Assembly (NCBI RefSeq): GCF_018638295.1
Contig: NZ_JABTTS010000012.1
Coordinates: 1 to 64,000, forward strand
Source: Streptomyces sp. CHD11
GTDB lineage: Bacteria > Actinomycetota > Actinomycetes > Streptomycetales > Streptomycetaceae
Length of the DNA stretch: 64,000 bases
Direction: 5' to 3'
This document shows positions 37,398 through 45,793 of the stretch, one piece after another. How positions within the stretch are numbered: position 1 is the first letter of the stretch; each line of letters begins with the position of its first letter. A model generated the notes under the pieces. That model had not been told where the DNA came from and ran no database searches. It saw only the letters and a list, made by a program, of their open reading frames with translations. Both the position numbers and the translations under genes were made by a program.

Positions 37398-38059
37398 CCA
37401 TCCGGGTTCTGATCGCGGACGATCAGATGATGGTGCGCGAGGGCTTCTCGGTCCTGCTGGGCGCGATGCCCGACATCGAGGTCGTCGGTGAGGCGGTCAA
37501 CGGCCGGGAGGCGGTCGAGCGGGTCCGTGAGCTCGCCCCCGATGTCGTCCTGATGGACATCCGCATGCCGGAGATGAACGGAATCGAGGCGACCCGGGAG
37601 ATCGTCGCCTCGGACGGCGCGGCGAAGGTGCTCGTGCTGACCACCTTCGACCTCGACGAGTACGTCTACCAGGCGCTGCGCGCGGGCGCCTCCGGCTTCC
37701 TCCTCAAGGACGCCTCCGCCCGTCAGCTCGCCGACGGGGTACGGGTCGTCGCGTCCGGTGAGGCGCTGCTGGCCCCCACGGTGACCAGGCGGCTGATCAC
37801 CGAGTTCTCCAAGCTGTCCGAGGCGCCGCGGCTGATGCCGTCCGCGCAGGCGGCGTACGGGGACCTGACCGAGCGCGAGACGGAGGTGCTGGTGCTGATC
37901 GCCCAGGGCCTGTCCAACTCGGAGATCGCCGAGCGGCTGGTGGTCGCCGAGTCGACGATCAAGACACACGTGAGCCGCATCCTGGTGAAACTGGGTCTGC
38001 GCGACCGCACCCAGGCGGCGGTGTTCGCGTACGAGGCACGGCTGGTCACGCCGGGCTGA
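37394..38059 (+). CDS. Response regulator, NarL/FixJ family
   Basis: This 221-residue protein has a receiver domain (residues 1-120, acidic DD at 9-10, phosphoacceptor D55 in VVLMDIRMPE, lysine in FLLKDAS). A C-terminal LuxR-type helix-turn-helix follows (LTERETEVLVLIAQG, STIKTHVSRILVKLG). It is coupled to the histidine kinase by a 4-bp overlap. The downstream P450 starts 40 bp later and may be a target or merely a neighbour. Confidence 0.93.
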   Translation: MTIRVLIADDQMMVREGFSVLLGAMPDIEVVGEAVNGREAVERVRELAPDVVLMDIRMPEMNGIEATREIVASDGAAKVLVLTTFDLDEYVYQALRAGASGFLLKDASARQLADGVRVVASGEALLAPTVTRRLITEFSKLSEAPRLMPSAQAAYGDLTERETEVLVLIAQGLSNSEIAERLVVAESTIKTHVSRILVKLGLRDRTQAAVFAYEARLVTPG

Positions 38060-38099
38060 CCCCCTGGTCAGCGGCCGGTTTCCGGGCTACCGTCCGCTC

Positions 38100-39320
38100 A
38101 TGGCAGCCCTTGACGACCTCGCCTTCGACCCGTGGGACCCGGCGTTCGTCACCGACCCCTACCCCGCCTACGCCGAGCTGCGCGAACGGGGCAGGGTCCG
38201 GTACTTCGAGCCGACGAACCAGTGGCTGGTGCCTCACCACGCGGACGTCTCGGCCCTGCTGCGCGACCGGCGCCTGGGCCGGACGTATCTGCACCGCTTC
38301 ACCCACGAGGAGTTCGGCCGCACACCGCCCCCGCCGGAGCACGAGCCGTTCCACACCCTCAACGACCACGGCATGCTCGACCTCGAACCGCCGGACCACA
38401 CCCGCATCCGGCGCCTGGTGTCGAAGGCGTTCACCCCGCGCACGGTGGAGCGCCTGGGGCCCTACGTCCACAAGCTCGCCAGGGACCTGGTGGCCGCGCT
38501 GGTCGAGGCGGGCGGCGGCGATCTGCTCACGGACGTCGCCGAACCCCTCCCGGTCGCGGTGATCGCCGAGATGCTGGGCATCCCCGAGGCGGACCGGGCC
38601 CCTTTGCGCCCCTGGTCGGCGGACATCTGCGGAATGTACGAGCTGAAGCCGTCCGGGGACGCGGCGGCGAGGGCGGTCCGCGCGTCGGCCGAGTTCTCGG
38701 ACTACCTGCGCGCGATCATCGCCGAGCGCCGCAAGAACCCCGGCGACGACCTGATCTCGGGCCTGATCGCCGCCCACGACGAGGACGACCGGCTCACCGA
38801 GCAGGAGATGATCTCCACCTGCGTGCTGCTGCTGAACGCAGGCCACGAGGCGACCGTGAACTCCACGGTCAACGGCTGGTGGGCGCTGTTCCGCCACCCC
38901 GGCCAGCTGGCCGCCCTGCGCGCCGACCACTCCCTCGTCCCCTCGGCCGTGGAGGAGCTGCTGCGTTACGACACCCCGCTCCAGCTGTTCGAGCGCTGGG
39001 TCCTGGACGAGATCGAGATCGACGGGCAGGTGATCCCCAGGGGTGCGGAGATCGCGCTGCTCTTCGGCTCCGCCAACCACGATCCGGCGGTCTTCACCGA
39101 CCCGTCCCGGCTGGACCTGGCCCGCGCCGACAACCCGCACATCTCCTTCAGCGCCGGCCTCCACTACTGCATCGGCGCCCCCCTGGCCCGTATCGAACTC
39201 GCCGCCTCCATGACGGCCCTGCTGGAGCAGGCCCCGGCACTGCGGCTCGCGGCGGAACCGAAGCGGAAACCGAACTTCGTGATCAGGGGCCTGGAAGGGC
39301 TGGCCGTGGAGGTGGGGTGA
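38100..39320 (+). CDS. Cytochrome P450, CYP107-like
   Basis: This 406-residue soluble bacterial P450 has the heme-binding motif FSAGLHYCIGAPLARIE with Cys at residue 357. The oxygen-activation helix reads LLNAGHEATVN and the ExxR helix reads EELLR. It resembles the CYP107 family of Streptomyces. From memory of the S. coelicolor map, the gene here is CYP107P1 (SCO3636). No ferredoxin gene is adjacent, so redox partners come from elsewhere. Substrate unknown. Confidence 0.9.
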   Translation: MAALDDLAFDPWDPAFVTDPYPAYAELRERGRVRYFEPTNQWLVPHHADVSALLRDRRLGRTYLHRFTHEEFGRTPPPPEHEPFHTLNDHGMLDLEPPDHTRIRRLVSKAFTPRTVERLGPYVHKLARDLVAALVEAGGGDLLTDVAEPLPVAVIAEMLGIPEADRAPLRPWSADICGMYELKPSGDAAARAVRASAEFSDYLRAIIAERRKNPGDDLISGLIAAHDEDDRLTEQEMISTCVLLLNAGHEATVNSTVNGWWALFRHPGQLAALRADHSLVPSAVEELLRYDTPLQLFERWVLDEIEIDGQVIPRGAEIALLFGSANHDPAVFTDPSRLDLARADNPHISFSAGLHYCIGAPLARIELAASMTALLEQAPALRLAAEPKRKPNFVIRGLEGLAVEVG

Positions 39321-39407
39321 TCACCCGTACGGATGATCACCGGTCGATCTCGGGTGAGGGACGTGGATGGCTCGTCAAGCTGGTGTCTGCCTGCGGAGGG
39401 AGGCACC

Positions 39408-40001
39408 ATGACGGTTATGGCAGAGCGCGCGTCATCTCAGTTGTCGGTGGACATGTTCGAGCGGATTGCCGAATTTGCCGAGCGTGAGGACGAGACCGTC
39501 AGGTTCGAGTTCATCAACGGACGGATCGGGCTCAGGAAAGTGACCAACGGCAATCACGGCGCGATCATTATGTGGCTGGTCCGTCAGTGCATGCAGGCCA
39601 GGCCCGAACTCGATCTCAGTCCCGTGCAGGGGCTGAAGGTGGAGTCCTACCGCAAGGGCCGTGCTCTGCCGGACGCGGTGCTCGCCCCTGTCGCCCACTT
39701 CGCGGGGCAGGGGGACTGGGCAGACACCAAAGGCGTGCTGATGACGGTGGAGGTCACCTCCTTCGACTCGGACACGCACGAGCGCGACCGTGTGGAGAAG
39801 CCCCAGGCGTACGCCGAATCCGGGATCCCCGTCTACCTGCTGATCGACCGCGACCGTCGCTCGGTCCTCGTACACAGTGACCCGGACCCGGTGGTCGGCT
39901 ACCGGAACGTCCAGAAGCGCCAGGTGGGCAAGAGGGTCGTGCTTCCCGACCCCGTCGGTATCGCATTCGATACCGAGGGGCTCAAGCCGTACATGGACTG
40001 A
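39408..40001 (+). CDS. Uma2 family (DUF820) restriction-endonuclease-like protein
   Basis: This 197-residue protein belongs to the Uma2/DUF820 family, a PD-(D/E)xK nuclease fold abundant in actinobacteria and cyanobacteria. The pattern FEFINGRI, LPDAVLAP (Asp), MTVEVTSFDSD (Glu), then EKPQAYAESGIPVYLLIDRD (Lys) shows the catalytic acid-acid-lysine set. The ATG start is preceded by the strong GGAGGGAGG. No partner gene is adjacent. A defence or transposon-related role has been suggested for the family but not shown. Confidence 0.88.
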   Translation: MTVMAERASSQLSVDMFERIAEFAEREDETVRFEFINGRIGLRKVTNGNHGAIIMWLVRQCMQARPELDLSPVQGLKVESYRKGRALPDAVLAPVAHFAGQGDWADTKGVLMTVEVTSFDSDTHERDRVEKPQAYAESGIPVYLLIDRDRRSVLVHSDPDPVVGYRNVQKRQVGKRVVLPDPVGIAFDTEGLKPYMD

Positions 40002-40057
40002 TGGCCCGTGTTGCCGGGCGCGTTTCGTCGGGGAGGAGAAGCACGACCGGCCGCGGC

Positions 40058-41719
40058 CTACTTCGTCTCGAGGTCCCGCCGTCCAAAGCCCGTCAGGCCC
40101 AGCCACACCAGGGCCGCGGCGACGAGGGTGAGCAGGAACAGCGGGGTCCAGTTCATGTCCGCGGCGGGAAGCCGGGGGATGTGGCCGAAGGGGGAGATGT
40201 TGTTCATCCAGTCCGGGAACTGGAGGATCTGGCCGAGGTAGCCGACCACGAAGGCGTACACGGGCACCAGCCAGGCCGCCTGGCTCGCCCCGGGGAACCA
40301 GCCGAAGAGGACCACGGTCACCCCGACGGTGACCCACAGGGCCGGTGCGTAGGCGAGGGCCGCACCCGTCAGGTCCGGTACCAGCCCGGCGTCACCGGTC
40401 GAGGCCGCGCCGGCGATGCCGAAGCCGAGCCCCGCCAGCAGCAGCACGACCGTGCCGCCGCCCAGGGCCACGGCCAGGTGGCCGCCGACCCAGCGGGAGC
40501 GCGAGAGGCCGGTGGCGAGCAGCGCTTCGGCGCGGCCCGCCGTCTCCTCGGAACGGGGCCGCAGGGCCGCCATCACGACGTACACCGCCGCCACGACCGT
40601 CAGGACGACCATGACCATCGAGGCGAAGGACTCGACGACGCTCGCCCCGCCGAGGCGTTCCAGGGCCTCCTCGATCTCGTCGATGCCCGCCAGCATCTCC
40701 TCGGCGTCCCCGAGGATCGACCCGTACATCGCGCCCATCAGGAACAGGCCGGCGCCGAAGCCGGTCAGCATGCCGCGGTGCAGGCGCAGGGCGAAGCCGA
40801 CCGGTGTGGTGAGCGCGGCGGAGGCCGTCGGGCTGCCCAGCTTCTCCGGGCGCAGGCCCGCGCCCACGTCGCGCAGGGTGGACAGCCGGAACCCCGCCGC
40901 CGCGCACGCCACCGCGAACAGCAGGCACAGCAGCAGTGGCCACCAGCGGTTGTCGACGTAGGGGTAGCTGCGCTGCACCCAGCCGATCGGGGAGAGCCAG
41001 GACAGGGTGTCGCTCGTGCCGCTGTCGCCGGCGGCGCGCAGTACGTAGGCGACGCCGATGACCGCGAGCGCCATGCCGGACGCCCCGCGGGTGTGCGCGG
41101 TGACCTGGACGGTGATCGCGGCGACGGCGGCGAAGACGAGGCCGGCGGCGGCGTGGGCGAAGCCGTAGACCAGTGAGCCGGCCGTGTCGATGCCCTCCAT
41201 GCCCAGGCCGGTCAGGCCGAGGGCCAGCAGCAGGGCGAGGGCGAGGTTGGCCAGGACCGCGACGGAGAGGGCGGCGGCGAGCTGGGCGTGCCGGCCGACG
41301 ACGGTCGAGCGCACCAGCTCGGCGCGGCCGGTCTCCTCCTCCGCGCGGGTGTGCCGGGTGATGACCAGCACGCTCATGAGGCCGACGAGGACGGCCGTGA
41401 AGCCGATCATCTGGTGGCTCAGGATGGAGCCGAAGCCGTCGTCGACGAGGTAGTGGCGGGGGCCGGACAGGGCCAGGCCCGCCGGGCTGTCCACGCTCTC
41501 GACGGCGTTCGCCCGGTCCTGCGGGTCGCTGTAGAGGGTGCGGAAGCTGTTCGCCGTCATCAGGGTGCTCAGGAACAGGGCCAGGATCCAGACCGGGAGC
41601 CGGATCCGGTCCCGGCGCAGCGCGAAGCGGATCAGGGTCCGGGTGCCGGCCAGCGCGTTGCCGCCCGCGACCGGCGCGGCGGGTGCCCGGGTGTCGGGAG
41701 CGGCGGTCACGGAGGTCAT
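40058..41719 (-). CDS. ABC exporter permease, COG3559-type
   Basis: This 553-residue membrane protein has about 12 helices and resembles the COG3559 group of ABC permeases annotated as exporters of polyketide antibiotics. It contains segments such as [17 protein letters not shown] and two homologous halves. The ATG start overlaps the stop of the ATP-binding gene by 4 bp (41716-41719). Together they should form an efflux pump. Substrate unknown; regulation is likely by the divergent GbsR/MarR protein. Confidence 0.85.
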   Translation of the reverse strand: MTSVTAAPDTRAPAAPVAGGNALAGTRTLIRFALRRDRIRLPVWILALFLSTLMTANSFRTLYSDPQDRANAVESVDSPAGLALSGPRHYLVDDGFGSILSHQMIGFTAVLVGLMSVLVITRHTRAEEETGRAELVRSTVVGRHAQLAAALSVAVLANLALALLLALGLTGLGMEGIDTAGSLVYGFAHAAAGLVFAAVAAITVQVTAHTRGASGMALAVIGVAYVLRAAGDSGTSDTLSWLSPIGWVQRSYPYVDNRWWPLLLCLLFAVACAAAGFRLSTLRDVGAGLRPEKLGSPTASAALTTPVGFALRLHRGMLTGFGAGLFLMGAMYGSILGDAEEMLAGIDEIEEALERLGGASVVESFASMVMVVLTVVAAVYVVMAALRPRSEETAGRAEALLATGLSRSRWVGGHLAVALGGGTVVLLLAGLGFGIAGAASTGDAGLVPDLTGAALAYAPALWVTVGVTVVLFGWFPGASQAAWLVPVYAFVVGYLGQILQFPDWMNNISPFGHIPRLPAADMNWTPLFLLTLVAAALVWLGLTGFGRRDLETK

Positions 41720-42684
41720 CGCGGCGCTCCGTCCGTGCCCTGTCCGGCGCCCTGTCCGGCGCCCTGACCGGCGCCGTGCCCGTTGGCGGTGAGCTCGTCG
41801 CCGTAGTGGCGCAGCATCAGTTCCTCCAGCGTGGGCGGATGGCTGACCAGGCTGCGGACGCCGGAGTCGGTGAGCGCGCGGACCGCGGCGCCGACCTGTG
41901 CGCCGTCGACGGTGAAGCGGACCCGGCCGGTGGCCTCGTCGACGGTCACCAGGTCGTGGACGCCGGGCAGGCCGGCCAGACCGGTGGCCGGCTGCTCGGT
42001 CTCCGCCTCGATGGTGGTGCGGGTCAGATGGCGCAGTTCGCCGAGGGTGCCGGACTGGACGGCGCGTCCCAGCCGGATGATGCTCACGCGGTCGGCGAGC
42101 TTCTCCACCTGGGCCAGGATGTGGCTGGAGAGCAGGACGGTCTTGCCGGCGGCCTTGGCCTCACCGATGACGTCCTGGAAGACGACCTCCATGAGCGGGT
42201 CCAGTCCCGAGGTCGGTTCGTCGAGGAGCAGCAGCTCGGCGTCGGAGGCGAGGGCGGCGACGATGGCGACCTTCTGCCGGTTGCCCTTGGAGTAGGCGCG
42301 GCCCTTCTTGGTCGGGTCCAGGTCGAAGCGCTCGACGAGTTCGGCGCGCCGCTTCCTGTCCAGCCCGCCGCGCAGCCGCGCCAGCAGGTCGATGGCCTCG
42401 CCGCCGGTGAGGCCCGGCCAGAGCTCCACGTCGCCGGGTACGTAGGCGAGGTGCCGGTGGAGCTCCACGGAGTCCGTCCACGGGTCCCGGCCGAGCACCC
42501 GGGCGGTCCCGGAGTCGGCGCGCAGCAGTCCGAGCAGCACGCGGATGGTGGTCGACTTGCCGGAGCCGTTGGGCCCGAGGAAGCCGTGGACCTCCCCGGC
42601 CTCGACACTCAGGTCGAGTCCGTCCAGTGCGTGGGTCCGGCCGAACGACTTGCGCAGTCCGGACACGGTGATGGCCTTGGTCAT
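41716..42684 (-). CDS. ABC exporter ATP-binding protein
   Basis: This 322-residue ATPase has Walker [10 protein letters not shown] at residues 37-45, a signature-like [11 protein letters not shown], and Walker [16 protein letters not shown]. The H-loop residue sits in LLSSHIL. The C-terminal region carries the extension typical of drug-exporter ATPases (DrrA-like). It overlaps the permease gene by 4 bp. A palindrome at 42704-42721 lies 20 bp upstream of the start, where a repressor would block transcription. Confidence 0.92.
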   Translation of the reverse strand: MTKAITVSGLRKSFGRTHALDGLDLSVEAGEVHGFLGPNGSGKSTTIRVLLGLLRADSGTARVLGRDPWTDSVELHRHLAYVPGDVELWPGLTGGEAIDLLARLRGGLDRKRRAELVERFDLDPTKKGRAYSKGNRQKVAIVAALASDAELLLLDEPTSGLDPLMEVVFQDVIGEAKAAGKTVLLSSHILAQVEKLADRVSIIRLGRAVQSGTLGELRHLTRTTIEAETEQPATGLAGLPGVHDLVTVDEATGRVRFTVDGAQVGAAVRALTDSGVRSLVSHPPTLEELMLRHYGDELTANGHGAGQGAGQGAGQGTDGAPR

Positions 42685-42703
42685 GTGTCGGAACGTACGC
42701 TCC

Positions 42704-42721
42704 CTTCACAAGATTGTGAAG
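42704..42721. promoter_or_regulatory. Palindromic operator between the ABC operon and the GbsR/MarR gene
   Basis: CTTCACAA and TTGTGAAG form perfect 8-bp arms around GA. A second inverted repeat, AGCGT-ATAA-ACGCT, lies at 42729-42742. Both are in the 121-bp divergent gap, a natural binding place for the encoded regulator. Confidence 0.75.
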
Positions 42722-42805
42722 TTAAGGAAGCGTATAAACGCTCGTTAGACTGATCCGGGATGGCCGAGCAGTCCGAGCAGTCCGAGCAGGGGAGACGGTC
42801 GCAGC

Positions 42806-43309
42806 ATGGCGGAACCGAGCGGGGCGGCCCGGGACCCGGAGGCGGTCTCACGGTTCGTGGAGCAGTTCGCGGCGCAGCTGGTGGAAGCCGGACTGCCCAG
42901 GATGCCCGCCCGCGTCTTCGGGGCCCTGCTCGCGTCCGACAAGGGCGTCATGACCTCTGCCGAACTGGGTGAGCGGCTCAGGATCTCACCGGCCGCGGTG
43001 TCCGGCGCGGTGCGCTACCTGGCGCGGCAGCACATGGTCTCCCGTGAGCGCGAGCCCGGCTCCCGCCGGGAGCGGTACCGGGTGCACGGCGACCAGTGGT
43101 ACGAGGCCCTCACCAACCGCGAGGCCGTCATCAGGCGCTGGGAGGGCGCCCTCCGGGAGGGCATCACCAGCCTGGGCGCGGACACCCCGGCGGGCCGGCG
43201 GCTGGCGGAGACGCTGGCCTTCTTCGAGTTCGTGGAGAAGGAGCTCGAGGCGATGATGGAACGCTGGCGGGCGCAGCGGGAGGAGCGGTTCGGGCGGGAG
43301 GACCCCTGA
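42806..43309 (+). CDS. GbsR/MarR-family transcriptional regulator
   Basis: This 167-residue winged-helix regulator of the GbsR branch has a DNA-binding region at about residues 30-90 (MPARVFGALLASDKG, SPAAVSGAVRYLARQHMVS, REPGSRRERYRV). It is divergent to the ABC exporter genes and probably controls them through the palindromes at 42704-42742; ligand unknown. Upstream, CCGAGCAGT units repeat three times around 42763-42788. ATG 42806 is the start used. Confidence 0.85.
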   Translation: MAEPSGAARDPEAVSRFVEQFAAQLVEAGLPRMPARVFGALLASDKGVMTSAELGERLRISPAAVSGAVRYLARQHMVSREREPGSRRERYRVHGDQWYEALTNREAVIRRWEGALREGITSLGADTPAGRRLAETLAFFEFVEKELEAMMERWRAQREERFGREDP

Positions 43310-43321
43310 GCCGGCGCGCTC

Positions 43322-44188
43322 CTACCCCGCCGGCAGCACGAGCCCCCACGCCCCCTCCCGCACCTCCCACGTCCGCGTCCGTACCGGCCCCGACACCACC
43401 CCGTCCGCCCGGTACCGGAAGTGCGCGCCCGACACGGTCACCGCCCGGCCCTCCGCCAGCAGCGGGGACTTCTCGGCCCCCACCGACACCGGACGCACCT
43501 CGATACGCGCCCTTCCCGCGACACCGGGCTCGACCGAGACGCCCTCCACCGGCTGTCCCAGGTCGACGAGCATCTCCCCGTCGACCTCCACCCGCAGCCG
43601 TGCCGGCCCCGCCTCGGGCACGGAGACGATCCCGGACGGCCTGGCGGCCGGCACCAGTGTCCGTACCAGCGACCGGCACGTCCGAAGCCACGGAGCGCCC
43701 GCCCCGCCGTCGGTCTCCCGCACCCGGGTCACACCCCCGGCCGGTGGGATCCGCAGCGAGCCGAGCACCACGCCGTCGCTGTCGTCGGCCAGCAGGTCCA
43801 TCCGCCGCTCCGCCCCCTCCAGCACGGCCCGCGCCGCGGCCACCGCCCCCGTGGGCACCCCCAGCGACCGGGCGAGGCCGACGGCGCCCCCCACCGGCAC
43901 CAGGGACAGCGTGCACGCGGCCAGCTCCCGCTGCCGGTACAGCAGCTCCACCGCCCGCACCAGGGCCCGGTCGTCACCGACCACCACCGGCCGCCGCGAT
44001 CCGCGCCGGGACAGCGCCCGCGCGAACTCCTCCGGACCGTCCGGCAGGCACACCTTCGTGCCCGCGGCGCCGGCGCCGATCACGTCCTTGGCGATCCGGA
44101 CGGACTCGCCGTCCGCCCGCCGGGCGACCGGATCGACGACTACCAGGAGCTGATCGGACGTCGCGGAGAAGGTCCTGGAAGTCGCCAC
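43322..44188 (-). CDS. Diacylglycerol-kinase-like protein, catalytic motif degenerate
   Basis: This protein of about 288 residues belongs to the diacylglycerol/lipid kinase family. It is recognisable from the middle segment LSLVPVGGAVGLARSLGVPTG, which corresponds to the family's LPxGTxNDFAR stretch, and from the C-terminal beta domain. The catalytic GGDGT motif is replaced by VGDDRA near residue 65, and the N-D pair after PxG is gone. Kinase activity is therefore unlikely. The GTG start at 44188 follows GAGG, and the protein then begins VATSRTFS. A longer frame from 44299 would cover the purA leader. It is convergent with the GbsR/MarR gene. Confidence 0.7.
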   Translation of the reverse strand: MATSRTFSATSDQLLVVVDPVARRADGESVRIAKDVIGAGAAGTKVCLPDGPEEFARALSRRGSRRPVVVGDDRALVRAVELLYRQRELAACTLSLVPVGGAVGLARSLGVPTGAVAAARAVLEGAERRMDLLADDSDGVVLGSLRIPPAGGVTRVRETDGGAGAPWLRTCRSLVRTLVPAARPSGIVSVPEAGPARLRVEVDGEMLVDLGQPVEGVSVEPGVAGRARIEVRPVSVGAEKSPLLAEGRAVTVSGAHFRYRADGVVSGPVRTRTWEVREGAWGLVLPAG

Positions 44189-44230
44189 CTCGGCCTTGCC
44201 TCGCTTCCTCGGGTAGCATCTTTGTGCAAG

Positions 44231-44258
44231 AGCCCCTTGCGCTGTTGCGCCAGGGGCT
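44231..44258 (+). promoter_or_regulatory. Terminator-like hairpin in the purA leader
   Basis: AGCCCCT-T-GCGC (44231-44242) pairs with GCGC-C-AGGGGCT (44247-44258) around a 4-nt loop, with one mismatch, and is followed by TCGTCTATT. TAGCAT at 44214-44219 upstream resembles a -10 element that would place the hairpin at the very start of the transcript. The hairpin lies 126 bp before the purA start, between two divergent genes, so it does not end any known gene. It could be a transcriptional attenuator of purA or a short RNA. Confidence 0.55.
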
Positions 44259-44384
44259 TCGTCTATTCCGGGGCATCCGGTCCGACGGTTGGCGGCCAAC
44301 GGTGGTCGCGCGGTGCACGCGGCGGTGAACCTCCGTGTGCGCCCCTGACCTTGGACATGCCCCGCCCGGAAGGGGTGTACGCGC

Positions 44385-45668
44385 GTGCCCGCACTTGTGC
44401 TGCTCGGTGCTCAGTGGGGTGACGAAGGCAAGGGAAAGGCGACGGACCTGCTCGGTGGCTCCGTCGACTATGTGGTCCGCTACCAGGGTGGCAACAACGC
44501 CGGCCACACGGTAGTCGTGGGCGACCAGAAGTACGCCCTCCACCTGCTCCCTTCCGGAATCCTGTCCCCAGACTGCACGCCGGTCATCGGCAACGGCGTC
44601 GTCGTGGACCCGTCGGTCCTGCTCTCCGAGCTGAGCGGTCTGAACGAGCGCGGCGTCGACACGTCGAAGCTCCTGATCAGCGGAAACGCTCACATCATCA
44701 CGCCGTACAACGTGACGGTGGACAAGGTGACCGAGCGCTTCCTCGGCAAGCGCAAGATCGGCACCACCGGCCGGGGCATCGGCCCGACCTACGCCGACAA
44801 GATCAACCGCGTCGGTATCCGCGTCCAGGACCTGTACGACGAGTCGATCCTGACCCAGAAGGTCGAAGCGGCCCTCGACGCCAAGAACCAGATGCTCACC
44901 AAGCTCTACAACCGGCGCGCGATCGCCGTGGAGCAGGTGGTCGGGGAACTGCTGGGCTACGCGGACAAGCTCGCCCCGTACGTCTCCGACACGGTGCTGG
45001 TGCTGAACCAGGCGCTGGAGCAGGACAAGGTGGTCCTCTTCGAGGGCGGCCAGGGCACCCTGCTCGACATCGACCACGGCACGTACCCCTTCGTCACCTC
45101 GTCCAACCCGACCGCGGGCGGCGCCTGCACGGGCGCGGGCGTGGGTCCGACGAAGATCAGCCGGGTCATCGGCATCCTGAAGGCGTACACGACCCGCGTC
45201 GGCGCCGGCCCGTTCCCGACCGAGCTGTTCGACGAGGACGGTGAGGCCCTGCGCCGTATCGGCGGTGAGCGCGGTGTCACCACCGGCCGCGACCGCCGCT
45301 GCGGCTGGTTCGACGCGGTGATCGCCCGCTACGCCACCCGCGTCAACGGCCTCACCGACTTCTTCCTCACCAAGCTCGACGTCCTCACCGGCTGGGAACA
45401 GATCCCGGTCTGCGTGGCGTACGAGATCGACGGCAAGCGCGTCGAGGAGCTGCCCTACTCGCAGACCGACTTCCACCACGCGAAGCCGGTCTACGAGATG
45501 CTCCCCGGCTGGAGCGAGGACATCAGCAAGGCGAAGTCCTTCTCCGACCTGCCGAAGAACGCCCAGGCCTACGTCAAGGCCCTGGAGGAGATGTCCGACG
45601 CCCCGATCTCCGCGATCGGCGTGGGTCCGGGCCGTACCGAGACGATCGAGATCAACTCGTTCCTCTGA
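44385..45668 (+). CDS. purA: Adenylosuccinate synthetase
   Basis: PurA joins IMP and aspartate using GTP, the first committed step from IMP to AMP. The 427-residue product starts [17 protein letters not shown], which holds the GTP-binding GDEGKGK and catalytic Asp near residue 13. It has [10 protein letters not shown] (catalytic His region), [14 protein letters not shown] and NKTD-like FFLTKLDVL. The GTG start at 44385 is standard. The leader carries a terminator-like hairpin. A 46-bp G tract follows 28 bp after the stop. Confidence 0.97.
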   Translation: MPALVLLGAQWGDEGKGKATDLLGGSVDYVVRYQGGNNAGHTVVVGDQKYALHLLPSGILSPDCTPVIGNGVVVDPSVLLSELSGLNERGVDTSKLLISGNAHIITPYNVTVDKVTERFLGKRKIGTTGRGIGPTYADKINRVGIRVQDLYDESILTQKVEAALDAKNQMLTKLYNRRAIAVEQVVGELLGYADKLAPYVSDTVLVLNQALEQDKVVLFEGGQGTLLDIDHGTYPFVTSSNPTAGGACTGAGVGPTKISRVIGILKAYTTRVGAGPFPTELFDEDGEALRRIGGERGVTTGRDRRCGWFDAVIARYATRVNGLTDFFLTKLDVLTGWEQIPVCVAYEIDGKRVEELPYSQTDFHHAKPVYEMLPGWSEDISKAKSFSDLPKNAQAYVKALEEMSDAPISAIGVGPGRTETIEINSFL

Positions 45669-45693
45669 GCCCCTTCCGGCAGGAACGGGACAG

Positions 45694-45747
<54 letters not shown>

Positions 45748-45793
45748 CGCCCGCAGGCATGCCGTCCGCCCCGCGCTGCCGCGTCCGGGCAGG

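Noticed and set aside
40001-41176. A 391-residue plus-strand frame opposite the ABC permease
   Set aside because: Antisense shadow of the permease; no ribosome-binding site and no domain.
44221-44270. A tRNA gene before purA
   Set aside because: Only one hairpin is present; there is no anticodon arm, T arm or acceptor stem.
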